A stretch of DNA of 64,000 nucleotides, from assembly GCF_026011795.1 (NCBI RefSeq), contig NZ_BRVS01000019.1, positions 1 through 64,000 of the forward strand, written 5' to 3'. Position numbers and translations under genes: made by a program. Each line of letters starts with the position of its first letter. Positions within the stretch are counted from its first letter, which is position 1. Source of the DNA: Arthrobacter mangrovi (GTDB lineage Bacteria; Actinomycetota; Actinomycetes; Actinomycetales; Micrococcaceae). This document shows positions 1 to 8,601 of this stretch, piece by piece. The notes beneath the pieces were generated by a model that had not been told where the DNA came from, searched no databases, and saw nothing but the letters and a program-made list of their open reading frames with translations.

Positions 1-83
1 CGGGGGTCCCCTCCTTGTCTTTGGCGGCGAGGCGTGTCCAGGCAGCCATGCCTAGTCGGCCTCGGCCGCCGTCACCGGACGGA

Positions 84-1922
84 TCAGGCGAAGCGCTCCT
101 TCAGTTCGTCCAGCTGCGAGGCCAGTTCGGCCGGCAGGGAGTCGCCGAAGCGGGCGAACCATTCCTCGATGCCCTTGACCTCTTCGTGCCACTCCTTCGG
201 ATCCACCTTCACGGCTTCCTCGACGTCGGCCGGAGTCATGTCCAGGCCGGTCAGGTCCAGCGAATCGGGGGTCGGGATGTAGCCGATCGGGGTCTCGACG
301 GCGTCCGCCTTGCCTTCAATGCGCTCGATGGCCCACTTCAGCACGCGCGAGTTGTCACCGAAGCCCGGCCAGGCAAAGCCGCCGTCGGCCGTGCGGCGGA
401 ACCAGTTGACCAGGAAGATCTTCGGCAGGTGCGCCGCGTCGCTCTTGCCCGAGACGGTGATCCAGTGCTTGAGGTAGTCGCCCGCGTCGTAGCCGATGAA
501 GGGCAGCATCGCCATCGGGTCGCGGCGGACCACGCCGACGGCGCCGGCGGCGGCGGCGGTCGTCTCCGAGGACAGCGTGGCGCCCATGAAGATGCCGTGC
601 GCCCAGTCGTGCGCCTCGGTGACCAGCGGAACGGTCGTCTTGCGGCGGCCGCCGAACAGGATCGCGTCGATCTTGACGCCCTCCGGGTCGTGGTAGTCGT
701 CGGCCAGCATGTCGATCTGTTCGATCGGCGTGCAGAACCGGGAGTTCGGGTGCGCGGCCGGACGGCCGGATTCCGGAGTCCAGTCGTTGCCCTGCCAGTC
801 GGTCAGGTGTGCCGGGGTCTCCTCGGTCATGCCCTCCCACCAGACGCCGCCGTCGTCGGTCAGCGCAACGTTGGTGAAGATGGAGTTGCCCTTGGCAATG
901 GCCCGCATGGCGTTCGGGTTGGTGCTCCAGCCGGTTCCGGGAGCAACGCCGAACAGCCCGGCCTCCGGGTTCACGCCGCGCAGCTCACCGTCCTTGCCGA
1001 AACGCATCCAGTTAATGTCGTCGCCCAGGGTCTCGGCCTTCCAGCCGTCGATGGTGGGGTCGAGCAGGGCCAGGTTCGTCTTGCCGCAGGCGGAAGGGAA
1101 GGCGGCAGCGATGTGGTAGCTCTTGTTCTCCGGGCTGGTCAGCTTGAGGATCAGCATGTGCTCGGCCAGCCAGCCCTCGTCGCGCGCCATCACGGAGGCG
1201 ATGCGCAGCGAGTAGCACTTCTTGCCCAGCAGCGCGTTGCCACCGTAGCCGGAGCCGTAGGACCAGATGGACCGCTCCTCCGGGAAGTGCACAATCCACT
1301 TCTCCTCATTGCAGGGCCACGGAACATCCTGCTCGCCCGGCTCCAGCGGGGCGCCGACGGAATGCAGGGCCGGAACAAAGAACGCGTCCGTCTCTTCCAT
1401 CTTCCGCAGCACGTCCGTGCCGATGCGGGCCATGATGCGCATGGACGCGACAACATAGGCGCTGTCGGTGATCTCCACGCCGAACTTGGGATCCTCGGCA
1501 TCCAGGTGGCCCATCACGAACGGAATCACGTACATCGTGCGTCCGCGCATGCTGCCCTTGAAGCGCTCCGTCAGGATGCCCTTCATTTCGGCAGGATCCA
1601 TCCAGTTGTTGGTGAATCCGGCATCGCGCTCGTTCTCCGAGCAGATGAACGTGCGCTCCTCGACCCGGGCCACGTCCTTCGGATCCGAAGAGCCGGCGAA
1701 GGAGTTGGGGAAGAGCTCGGGGTTCAGTCGCTTCAGCGTGCCGGCCTCGACAAGTTCGTCGGTGAGCCTGGTGTTCTCGGCTTCGGAACCGTCCACCCAG
1801 TAGACGGAGTCGGGCTGCGTCAGCTCGGAAACTTCGGCAACCCAGGCCAGAAGCTTGGCGTGTGTAGTTGGTGCGTTCTCGAGCGATTCGTCAAGAAGCG
1901 GCTGACGCGCGGTAATGCCCAT
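84..1922 (-). CDS. pckG: Phosphoenolpyruvate carboxykinase (GTP)
   Basis: Cytosolic gluconeogenic enzyme that converts oxaloacetate and GTP to phosphoenolpyruvate, CO2 and GDP. The 612 residues are the normal length for the GTP-dependent family. The P-loop PSACGKTN lies at residues 276-283 with the family's reactive cysteine at 279, and the PEPCK-specific [11 protein letters not shown] segment follows about 140 residues later. The start is ATG with a GGAAGGGAA ribosome site. It is transcribed away from the tRNA-Arg gene and has about 320 bp of upstream DNA holding possible operator palindromes. GTP-type PEPCK is normal for actinobacteria. Identification is secure. Confidence 0.97.
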   Translation of the reverse strand: MGITARQPLLDESLENAPTTHAKLLAWVAEVSELTQPDSVYWVDGSEAENTRLTDELVEAGTLKRLNPELFPNSFAGSSDPKDVARVEERTFICSENERDAGFTNNWMDPAEMKGILTERFKGSMRGRTMYVIPFVMGHLDAEDPKFGVEITDSAYVVASMRIMARIGTDVLRKMEETDAFFVPALHSVGAPLEPGEQDVPWPCNEEKWIVHFPEERSIWSYGSGYGGNALLGKKCYSLRIASVMARDEGWLAEHMLILKLTSPENKSYHIAAAFPSACGKTNLALLDPTIDGWKAETLGDDINWMRFGKDGELRGVNPEAGLFGVAPGTGWSTNPNAMRAIAKGNSIFTNVALTDDGGVWWEGMTEETPAHLTDWQGNDWTPESGRPAAHPNSRFCTPIEQIDMLADDYHDPEGVKIDAILFGGRRKTTVPLVTEAHDWAHGIFMGATLSSETTAAAAGAVGVVRRDPMAMLPFIGYDAGDYLKHWITVSGKSDAAHLPKIFLVNWFRRTADGGFAWPGFGDNSRVLKWAIERIEGKADAVETPIGYIPTPDSLDLTGLDMTPADVEEAVKVDPKEWHEEVKGIEEWFARFGDSLPAELASQLDELKERFA

Positions 1923-2070
1923 GACTCTTCCCTTCCATCGGGCCAGTGGTGTTTATTGATGTTAGGGGGCGCGATGTTGGGCGGAATTGTTGTTGTCCGT
2001 CACATTCCGCCCTTCATTTTGCTTCGCCCCCGAGATTCCGCGGATTTACTGGTCTTCAGCGTACAGGTTA

Positions 2071-2098
2071 TGTGATTAAGGTCATATAGACCGGTCTA
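2071..2098. promoter_or_regulatory. Candidate CRP-like site and adjoining palindrome upstream of pckG
   Basis: TGTGATTAAGGTCATA at 2071-2086 matches the CRP/GlxR pattern TGTGA-N6-TCACA at 9 of 10 fixed positions. It runs into the perfect 12-bp palindrome TAGACCGGTCTA at 2087-2098. Both lie about 150 bp upstream of the pckG start, where carbon-source control would be expected. The match is seen by eye only; regulator identity is inference. Confidence 0.35.
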
Positions 2099-2240
2099 GT
2101 TCATATTGAGCCGCCGAGACCATAGAAGGGTCAAAAGTCCCGGAATTACGCGGCTGGACGAGGGCGGCGCAGATCACACCGCCGCCGATTTGGTGACTGG
2201 GAGGTAAACAGGCTAGAGTTATATCCGGCCGCGAGGCCAA

Positions 2241-2317
<77 letters not shown>

Positions 2318-2320
2318 ACA

Positions 2321-2356
2321 AGAAGGACCCGGCTTCGGCCGGGTCCTTCTGCTTTT
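2321..2356 (+). terminator. Intrinsic terminator after tRNA-Arg
   Basis: A perfect 13-bp stem (2321-2333 with 2338-2350) closes a TTCG tetraloop and is followed by GCTTTT. It sits 3 nt after the tRNA CCA end. This is a textbook Rho-independent terminator. Confidence 0.93.
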
Positions 2357-2457
2357 CCTGGCCTTCGGTTTTCCGGCCCGGAAACCAGGCAGTTCATCAG
2401 ACGGCGTCCGGCTGCCGGATCTTCGGTCCCGCCGCCGGCGCTGGGCGCCCGTGCGGC

Positions 2458-2979
2458 TCAGCGCTTCACGATAAAGGCCGTGACCTTCGCATCCCGGCCA
2501 TCCAGTTCCGCCCAGCTCTTCCTGTGCTCCAGGACCGTCAGACCCGAAGTCGGATAGTGCGAGGCCATGTTCATCACGGCTTCCTCGTCCGATTCCACCG
2601 AGGCCAGCCGCATCGCCAGGTCCTGCACCGCCGGCATATGGCTAATGACGAGCAGGCTGGTGATCGTGTCCGGCAACTGGTTGATCTCGCTGAGCACCTG
2701 CGTGGCCGTCGCGTCGTAGAGGGCGTCGGAGAGCATCGGCGTCGGGGCTTTGTCGCCGAGCTCGCTGCAGACCCACGTGCAGGTCTGGCGGGTCCGCAGC
2801 GCCGAGGAGCACAGGATGAAGTCCGGTACATGGTGGTGCCTGGCCATCCACCGCCCCACCATCGGCGCCTCGTTATGGCCGCGCTGGGCCAGCGGCCGTT
2901 CGTGGTCCTCCACGCCGAGCGGCCATGCCGACTTGGCATGGCGCATGATCATCAGTTTCCGCGGATGGTGGGCGCTCAT
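2458..2979 (-). CDS. SixA-like histidine phosphatase family protein
   Basis: A 173-residue member of the histidine phosphatase (phosphoglycerate mutase-like) superfamily, the size of SixA phosphohistidine phosphatases. The phospho-accepting histidine is in MRHAKSAWP near the N-terminus, the conserved LRTRQT arginine follows in the middle, and the second catalytic histidine is in ISHMPAV. A longer reading frame extends upstream, but ATG at 2979 is chosen because a TAGACT -10 element lies exactly 7 nt upstream on the minus strand, as in many genes here. It is divergent from the flavoenzyme at 3053. The substrate is unknown; it may dephosphorylate protein histidines or small phosphate esters. 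Confidence 0.85.
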   Translation of the reverse strand: MSAHHPRKLMIMRHAKSAWPLGVEDHERPLAQRGHNEAPMVGRWMARHHHVPDFILCSSALRTRQTCTWVCSELGDKAPTPMLSDALYDATATQVLSEINQLPDTITSLLVISHMPAVQDLAMRLASVESDEEAVMNMASHYPTSGLTVLEHRKSWAELDGRDAKVTAFIVKR

Positions 2980-3052
2980 GCCCGCCAGTCTATTCCGCCC
3001 CGCCTCCCGGCAGGGCCTTGTGCCGCCCTCCCCCACCTGCGAGGCTCGGTCC

Positions 3053-4510
3053 ATGACCAACCAGACACTGGCCGCGGACGTCGTGGTGGTCGGCGGCGGC
3101 GCCGTCGGCGAGAATCTCGCGGGACGCACCGCGGCGGCCGGCCTGAAGACCATCCTGGTAGAAAAGGACCTGGTCGGCGGGGAGTGCTCCTACTGGGCCT
3201 GCATGCCCTCCAAGGCCCTGCTGCGCCCTGGAACCGCCCTGGCGGCCGCCCGGCGGGTCGATGGGGCCAGGCAGGCCGCCACCGGCGTGCTGGACCGCGA
3301 GGCCGTGCTGGCACGCCGGACCGCCTTCACCTCCGACTGGAAGGACACGTCCCAAGTCGAATGGGTCCGCGGCGCCGGCATCGAACTCCTGCGCGGGACG
3401 GCGCGCCTGGCTGGCAGGAAGCAAGTCGAGGTGGCCACGGACGAAGGCGCCATTGCGATCGAGGCGCGCCACGCCGTCGTTCTGGCCACTGGCTCGGCCC
3501 CCTCGGTGCCTCCGGTACGGGGACTCGACGGGGTGCCGTTCTGGGGAACCCGGGAGGCTACCGCCGCCCGGGAAGTGCCGCGGAGCCTGCTGGTGCTTGG
3601 CGGCGGCGTCTCCGGCGTCGAGCTCGCGCAGGCCTTCGCGCGGCTCGGTTCCACCGTCACGCTCGTCGCACGGCGCGGCCTGCTGTCCGCCTACCCGAAG
3701 CCGGCGCAGCGGCTGGTCGAGGCGGGCCTCCGGGCAGATGGCGTGGACGTGCGCCTGCACACCGCGACGGAATCGGTGGCGCGGGAGGGAGACGGCGTCC
3801 GGGCGCAGTTCACGGCCGCCAACGACGGCGGTACGGGAGCCAGCGCGGTTAGCCCGGTCAGCGCGGAGCGGCTGCTGGTCGCCACCGGGCGGCGGCCGTC
3901 CCTGGCCGCCCTGGGCCTGGAACAGGTGGGCCTGGTGCCCGAGGAGCTGAGGACGGATGCCACCGGGCTCGTCGCCGGCTGTCCCGGGCAGTGGCTGTAC
4001 GCGGTCGGCGACGCCGCGGGCAAGGTGCTGCTGACCCACCAGGGTAAGTACGAGGCCAGGGCCGCCGGGGACGCGATCGCGGCGCGGGCCACCGGGAGCC
4101 TGGCCGCCGGCGGGGAACCGGAGCCGTGGAGCAAGTACACGGCGACGGCGGACGAGCGGGCCGTCCCGTCGGTCGTGTTCACGGATCCCGAGGTGGCGAT
4201 GGTCGGGCTGACGCTCGAAAAGGCCCGGGAGCGCGGCCTGGACGCCTCGGCCACCGAACTGCCGATCGCCGTCGCCGGCTCCGCGCTGCACGCGGACGGC
4301 TACGACGGCTGGGCGCAGCTGGTCGTGGACGAAGACCGCAAGGTGCTGCTCGGCGCCACGTTTGCCGGCCCGGACGTATCCGAGCTCCTGCATGCGGCCA
4401 CCATTGCCGTCGTCGGGGAGGTGCCGCTGGAGCGGCTCTGGCATGCCGTGCCCGCTTACCCGACGATCAGCGAAGTATGGCTCCGGCTGCTGGAGGAGTA
4501 CGGCCTTTAA
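3053..4510 (+). CDS. Dihydrolipoamide dehydrogenase-like NAD(P)/FAD disulfide oxidoreductase
   Basis: A 485-residue class I pyridine nucleotide-disulfide oxidoreductase with an N-terminal FAD fold (VVVGGGAVGE), a redox-active CxxxxC pair in GECSYWACMPSK, an NAD(P) fold (LVLGGGVSGVELA), a second FAD-binding segment ending in AVGDAAG, and a C-terminal dimerisation domain. In dihydrolipoamide dehydrogenase the interface carries HPTLSE; here it reads YPTISE, so the catalytic base histidine is replaced by tyrosine at about residue 469. Lipoamide activity is therefore doubtful, and the protein is better called a related flavoprotein of unknown electron acceptor. Lipoate-dependent complex genes are absent nearby. 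ATG 3053 is the first start that precedes the FAD fold closely. Confidence 0.85.
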   Translation: MTNQTLAADVVVVGGGAVGENLAGRTAAAGLKTILVEKDLVGGECSYWACMPSKALLRPGTALAAARRVDGARQAATGVLDREAVLARRTAFTSDWKDTSQVEWVRGAGIELLRGTARLAGRKQVEVATDEGAIAIEARHAVVLATGSAPSVPPVRGLDGVPFWGTREATAAREVPRSLLVLGGGVSGVELAQAFARLGSTVTLVARRGLLSAYPKPAQRLVEAGLRADGVDVRLHTATESVAREGDGVRAQFTAANDGGTGASAVSPVSAERLLVATGRRPSLAALGLEQVGLVPEELRTDATGLVAGCPGQWLYAVGDAAGKVLLTHQGKYEARAAGDAIAARATGSLAAGGEPEPWSKYTATADERAVPSVVFTDPEVAMVGLTLEKARERGLDASATELPIAVAGSALHADGYDGWAQLVVDEDRKVLLGATFAGPDVSELLHAATIAVVGEVPLERLWHAVPAYPTISEVWLRLLEEYGL

Positions 4511-4512
4511 GC

Positions 4513-4586
4513 GGACGCGCCCGCAGCACCGGCCCAGGCGGCCGGCTGTTGGAGCCGGTACCTGAAAGGGTGCTGCGGGCGGGTCC
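4513..4586. terminator. Long imperfect inverted repeat between convergent genes
   Basis: Arms 4513-4530 and 4569-4586 pair over 18 bp with one mismatch. The 38-nt loop holds a second small stem (CCGGCT/AGCCGG). It starts 3 nt after the flavoenzyme stop and ends 18 nt before the stop of the convergent regulator, so a bidirectional terminator is likely, although there is no T tract. Confidence 0.6.
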
Positions 4587-4604
4587 GGAAGGTTCGGGAC
4601 GGAC

Positions 4605-5459
4605 CTAGATGGAGTACTCGGGGGCTGCCCAGACGACAACCTCGGGGTGCTCATAGAAACGGTAGCCCTGGCCGCGAACGGTCCGCACCGTGTTAGCCAG
4701 GCGCCCCAGCTTGGACCGGAGGCGCCGGATGTGCACGTCGATGGTCCGTTCGTTCGGGACTTCCTCGGCGTTCTTCCACAGGCCGGAGAGCAGCTCATCG
4801 CGGCCGACGGTCCGGGAGGCGTTCTCGACCAGGTAGTTCAGCAGTTCGAATTCCTTGAACGTGAGGTTCAGGGACTCTCCGTCGAGGTGGACTTCGCGGC
4901 GGGACAGGTCGATCAGCACGCCGCTGGGACGGGCCGACTGCTGGGCGGGCTGCGGGGCTCGCTGCGTCTCGGTCCGGGGCCGGCGGCCGGCCGTCGGGTC
5001 GCCGAGGGCCTGGCGGACGACGTCGATATTCTCGCCGGGCGCATCCGCCGGCGCGATGGCGACGGCGGCGTGGCTCTGCGCTCCGGGCACCAGGCTCTGG
5101 ACATAGGAGCGGATCTGCGACGCGAGCTTGGTCAGCGAGGTTCCGGCCGCTGCCGCGGCGGACTCGTCAAGGCCCACATACAGGACGAATCCGCGGGCAA
5201 CCGTGTCCGCGGATACCGCCTGCGGGCCCGGGATGCCGTTGGGCGTCACGACCGGAGTCGGCGCGGTGGTGGGTGCGGCGCTGTCGCCGTCGTACTGTCC
5301 GGGAACAGAGCGCAGCACGCGGTACTGCTGCTGTCCGGGATGCCCGGCGGGTGGCTGGCCGCCGTAGGGCTGCCGGGCTACACCCTGGCGCTGCGCCGCG
5401 GCGGCGCGATTCTGGGCATTGCGTACGGAGATGTGGACGTATCCGGATGAAACTGACAT
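4605..5459 (-). CDS. Winged-helix transcriptional regulator without a receiver domain
   Basis: 284 residues. The C-terminal ~100 residues form an OmpR/PhoB-type winged helix: LIDLSRREVHLDGESLNLTFKEFELLNYLVENASRTVGRDELL is the recognisable first half, and RTIDVHIRRLRSKLG is the recognition helix, followed by VRTVRGQGYRF. The N-terminal half is not a phospho-receiver: it has a low-complexity Gln/Pro/Ala segment and then a domain of unknown type (GFVLYVGLDES onwards), with no Asp-Asp-Lys pattern. No sensor kinase gene is adjacent, so it is probably a single-component regulator. ATG 5459 is used, with AGGGAA upstream. The target is unknown. Confidence 0.8.
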   Translation of the reverse strand: MSVSSGYVHISVRNAQNRAAAAQRQGVARQPYGGQPPAGHPGQQQYRVLRSVPGQYDGDSAAPTTAPTPVVTPNGIPGPQAVSADTVARGFVLYVGLDESAAAAAGTSLTKLASQIRSYVQSLVPGAQSHAAVAIAPADAPGENIDVVRQALGDPTAGRRPRTETQRAPQPAQQSARPSGVLIDLSRREVHLDGESLNLTFKEFELLNYLVENASRTVGRDELLSGLWKNAEEVPNERTIDVHIRRLRSKLGRLANTVRTVRGQGYRFYEHPEVVVWAAPEYSI

Positions 5460-5972
5460 GTTCCCTAAAACCTTTGTGTGAATGGCCGTCATCGCGGCGC
5501 GAATGCATGGTGTGCCCCGCACGGGATGCTCTGTGCCCGCCATTGGGACGCTGGATTTTTTTGCCTGATTGATCTCGAAGGGGTGGTGAGGTCAGGCCTG
5601 CATTCGACAACAGCGCATGGTCCAGCCGGTATGGGGACCGGGATGGATTGCTGCCTGCGCAGGTGCGGCTGGAATGTTGTTCACGTCTCTGAGTTTCGCC
5701 GTAATATTCCGTACGTGCAAGTAACAATAGGGCGTTTGTCTCATTATGCGGACAGTTCAGCGCATAACGTGCCGCAAGTCACAATCAGCAAGCTGAATAA
5801 ATATTGGTCATTTTCGAATGAATCGCCCAGTCGCCGGTGAATAACTATGCATTGCTGCTGCGATAGCCGCTTCTTTGAACGATCACAAGTCGCCTTACCA
5901 TGCAATCAGTTCAATATGTGGACGCTCCGCGTCTGGCGGGCGTTTCCGCCGGTGCGGCGCTTCGGGCGGACC
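5460..5972. other. Long AT-richer intergenic region, no gene recognised
   Basis: About 510 bp between the regulator start and the upp stop, clearly richer in A/T than its surroundings. No convincing coding frame was found. It contains the inverted repeat TTATGCG-N10-CGCATAA (5744-5767), plausible as an operator. It presumably carries the promoter of the winged-helix regulator on the minus strand. Confidence 0.5.
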
Positions 5973-6608
5973 CTACCCGGCGACGCCGTAGAGCCGGTCG
6001 CCGGCATCCCCGAGACCCGGCACGATGTAGGCCTTCTCATCGAGCTTTTCGTCGATGGACGCCACCACGATGGTCACGTTCGTTCCGGCGAGCTCTTCCT
6101 CCAGCACCTTCAAACCCTCGGGGGCGGCCAGCAGGCAGATACAGGTCACGTCCGCGGCGCCGCGCCGGAAGAGGAACTTCACGGCCTCGCGCAGGGTGCC
6201 GCCGGTGGCAAGCATCGGATCCAGCACGAAGACCTGCCGGCCCGTGAGGTCGGCGGGCAGCCGCTCGGCGTAGGTGATGGCCTCGAGGGTTTCCTCGTTG
6301 CGGGCCATGCCCAGGAAGCCGACTTCGGCGGTGGGGACCAGCTTGGTCATGCCCTCGAGCATGCCCAGGCCGGCGCGGAGGATCGGCACGACCAGCGGGG
6401 TCGGCTTGGTGAAGGCCGTGCCCACGGTGCGGGTCACCGGCGTTTCGATTTCCACCGGCTCGGTGCGCACATCCCGGGTCGCCTCATAGGCCAGCAACGT
6501 GACGAGCTCTTCGGTCAGCTGGCGGAAGACCGGCGACGGGGTGGTCTTGTCGCGGAGCACCGTGAGTTTATGGGCAACAAGGGGGTGGTCCACTTCGAGA
6601 ACGCGCAT
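5973..6608 (-). CDS. upp: Uracil phosphoribosyltransferase
   Basis: Pyrimidine salvage enzyme that makes UMP from uracil and PRPP. The 211 residues are the standard length. The PRPP-binding loop [12 protein letters not shown] and the C-terminal uracil-binding stretch [15 protein letters not shown] are intact. The minus-strand element TAGTTT lies 6 nt before ATG 6608, with no ribosome site, indicating a leaderless transcript. It is divergent from tadA, 125 bp away, an arrangement seen in other actinobacteria. Confidence 0.97.
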   Translation of the reverse strand: MRVLEVDHPLVAHKLTVLRDKTTPSPVFRQLTEELVTLLAYEATRDVRTEPVEIETPVTRTVGTAFTKPTPLVVPILRAGLGMLEGMTKLVPTAEVGFLGMARNEETLEAITYAERLPADLTGRQVFVLDPMLATGGTLREAVKFLFRRGAADVTCICLLAAPEGLKVLEEELAGTNVTIVVASIDEKLDEKAYIVPGLGDAGDRLYGVAG

Positions 6609-6733
6609 GCCACAAAACTACCGGCGGCCCCTGTCCAGCACAAACATCGCCCTGGGGACGCAGACCTCACCGTTGGGCAACGACCGCTGTTGGAAGGGGG
6701 CCGGAAAGGCCGCGTAGGCGATGCTGAGCGAGA

Positions 6734-7219
6734 ATGGAGGCCATGACCGAAGTGGACCGCCGGCACGGCACCTGGATGGAATTGGCCCTGGCCGAGGCCC
6801 GCGCGGCGCTGGACACGGCAGACGTGCCGATCGGCGCCGTCGTTCTTGGCCCGGACGGTGCGGTGATCGGCACCGGGCGCAACGAGCGCGAGGCGCGCCA
6901 CGACCCCACGGCCCACGCCGAGGTGGTCGCCATCCGGGAGGCCGCCGGGGTGCTGGGTTCGTGGCGGCTCGACGGCTGCACCCTCGTGGTCACGCTGGAG
7001 CCGTGCGCGATGTGCGCCGGTGCTACCGTCCTGGCACGGATCCCCACGGTGGTCTTCGGCGCGTGGGACCCCAAGGCCGGGGCCGCGGGGAGCGTATTCG
7101 ACATCCTGCGCGAACGTCGGCTCAACCACTGGGTGGAGGTCTACCCCGGGGTGCGCGAAGACGAGTGCGGGGACGTCCTGCGCCGCTTCTTCGAGGCCCA
7201 GCGCGGCCAGTACAGCTAG
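6734..7219 (+). CDS. tadA: tRNA adenosine(34) deaminase
   Basis: Zinc-dependent deaminase that converts A34 of tRNA-Arg(ACG) to inosine; its substrate tRNA gene is in this window. The catalytic motif HAEV (zinc ligand His and proton-shuttling Glu) and the PCAMC cysteine pair are present, and the length of about 160 residues fits TadA. Two nearby ATG codons (6734 and 6743) are possible. The GGAGG at 6736-6740 is only 2 nt from the second, so neither has ideal spacing; the upstream one is reported. It is followed by tRNA-Ser on the same strand. Confidence 0.93.
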   Translation: MEAMTEVDRRHGTWMELALAEARAALDTADVPIGAVVLGPDGAVIGTGRNEREARHDPTAHAEVVAIREAAGVLGSWRLDGCTLVVTLEPCAMCAGATVLARIPTVVFGAWDPKAGAAGSVFDILRERRLNHWVEVYPGVREDECGDVLRRFFEAQRGQYS

Positions 7220-7274
7220 CCGATAAGGACGTTTTGGGCCAACGGGCCATCACCCGGTAAAGTGGGTCTGCGTT

Positions 7275-7364
7275 GGTGACGTGTCCGAGCGGCCGAAGGT
7301 GCAACACTCGAAATGTTGTTTGGTGTAACAGCCAACGTGGGTTCAAATCCCACCGTCACCGCCA
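7275..7364 (+). tRNA. tRNA-Ser (anticodon CGA)
   Basis: A class II tRNA of 90 nt. The acceptor GGTGACG pairs with CGTCACC, and the anticodon stem CAACA/TGTTG encloses loop CTCGAAA with anticodon CGA. A long variable arm follows, the T arm contains GGTTCAAATCC, and CCA is encoded. It reads the UCG codon. Confidence 0.96.
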
Positions 7365-7367
7365 GCT

Positions 7368-7413
7368 AAAGCAGCAGCCCCGTCCCGGTTATCCGCGGCG
7401 GGGCTGCTGCTTT
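7368..7413 (+). terminator. Intrinsic terminator after tRNA-Ser
   Basis: A perfect 15-bp inverted repeat: 7368-7382 pairs with 7399-7413, ending in TTTG. The loop is 16 nt. It lies 3 nt after the tRNA CCA end. Confidence 0.85.
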
Positions 7414-7439
7414 GTCCAGCGGCCTTTAGGCTGGGCTGC

Positions 7440-7568
7440 GTGGGTACAGGACTGCCGGGCCGGGTGGACGACGCCGTCGCATCGCTGGCGCCCGGCTATT
7501 TCGCGCTCGTCATGGGCAGCGGCATCGTTTCCATCGCGCTCCCGATCCGCGGCGGCCGCCACCCTTGA
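7440..7568 (+). pseudogene. N-terminal remnant of a TDT/TehA-type transporter gene
   Basis: A 42-codon frame beginning at GTG 7440 encodes LAPGYFALVMGSGIVSIAL, which matches the hallmark first membrane helix of the TDT family (tellurite-resistance TehA / C4-dicarboxylate exporters, typically PxxFALVMGTGIVS). Family members are 300-400 residues; here the frame breaks after this helix and ends at TGA 7566. A TAGGCT -10 element sits 7 nt upstream, so the remnant still has its promoter. The deletion removed everything else, and the thioesterase-like gene follows at once. The short reading frame could still be translated. Confidence 0.7.
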
Positions 7569-7603
7569 GCCGGCGCTGCCCCGTCCATCGCTACAGTGGG
7601 AGG

Positions 7604-8446
7604 ATGGCCGACTCGATCATGACCTCCGCCACCGAGCACATTGGCGCGCAGAGCGAACCTGTCCCGGATTCCTACTACATCCGGCTGGACGCCACCCGCT
7701 TCCACTCCACGATGCATTCGCAGGGCGCCTGGAACGACCACGAACAGCACATGGCGCCGGCCTCCGGCCTGCTGATCCACGCCGTGCAGCGGAACCATCC
7801 GCGTCCTGAAATGGCGCTGAGCCAGGTGACCTTCGAGATCCTGGGCATCATTCCGGGCGGCGAAGTCGAGATCACCACCGAAGTGGTCCGTCCGGGCCGG
7901 ACCATCGAACTGATCGAGGCCACGATGAGCGGCAATGGGCGCCCGGCCATCCGGGCCTTTGTCTGGCGGCTGCTGACCGGGGACACCGTGGAGGTCGCAG
8001 GCGGCGACGGCGGCGCCTTGCCTCCGCCGCAGGAGTGCCCGCCCGCCGCGGTCCGCTCCGTCTGGGACGGCGGGTTCATCCATTCGACCGAGTTCCGCAG
8101 CGTCGCGGACCGCGGTCCCGGGAACGCGGCGGTCTGGGTCCGCGGCCCGTATGCCCTGGTCGACGGCGAGGATTCCGATCCCGTGGCGCGGTTCCTGGCG
8201 TTCGTGGACACCGCCAACGGCATCGCCGTGCGCCAGGATCCCCGGGAGTACATGTTCCCCAACCTCGACCTGACCGTCCATCTCTTCCGCCAGCCCGCGG
8301 GCGGCTGGACGGGGCTGGACACGCGGGTGCATTTCGGGCCGGACGGGGTGGGGCTGACGGCCTCCGACCTCTTCGACGAACAGGGCCTGGTGGGACGCGC
8401 CGCGCAAATCCTCACGGTCCGGAAGTTCCCCTCGCCCGAAGGCTAG
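7604..8446 (+). CDS. Thioesterase family protein (double hot-dog type)
   Basis: 280 residues resembling acyl-CoA thioesterase-like proteins of actinobacteria, with two hot-dog halves. The first carries MHSQGAWNDHEQHMAPASGLL, and the second carries the DSDPVARFLAFVDTANGIAVRQDP segment and the YMFPNLDLTVHLFR strand typical of the family. ATG 7604 is chosen because TACAGT lies exactly 6 nt upstream (leaderless pattern); an upstream TTG at 7565 overlaps the transporter remnant. The acyl substrate cannot be predicted. It is probably a single-gene transcript, with flotillin 155 bp downstream. Confidence 0.8.
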   Translation: MADSIMTSATEHIGAQSEPVPDSYYIRLDATRFHSTMHSQGAWNDHEQHMAPASGLLIHAVQRNHPRPEMALSQVTFEILGIIPGGEVEITTEVVRPGRTIELIEATMSGNGRPAIRAFVWRLLTGDTVEVAGGDGGALPPPQECPPAAVRSVWDGGFIHSTEFRSVADRGPGNAAVWVRGPYALVDGEDSDPVARFLAFVDTANGIAVRQDPREYMFPNLDLTVHLFRQPAGGWTGLDTRVHFGPDGVGLTASDLFDEQGLVGRAAQILTVRKFPSPEG

Positions 8447-8601
8447 GAGACAGTAGGCGGGCAGCCCTTTCCACAGCCGGAATCACGGGACGGTAACGCC
8501 AATCCGCCGGCGGCTAGGATCGGAAGCGGGGGTACCGGCGTGATGCGAATCCGCGGCGGTCACCGCATCGTCCGTCCAGTCTCAAGGAAAGTCGCATCGC
8601 C

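Noticed and set aside
15-2075. Long plus-strand open frame opposite pckG (about 686 codons)
   Set aside because: It is antisense to a complete, motif-bearing PEP carboxykinase; its translation is low-complexity and such frames are expected in GC-rich DNA.
7565-7603. Upstream TTG start for the thioesterase-like protein
   Set aside because: It would overlap the transporter remnant and lacks initiation signals; ATG 7604 has a precisely spaced -10 element.
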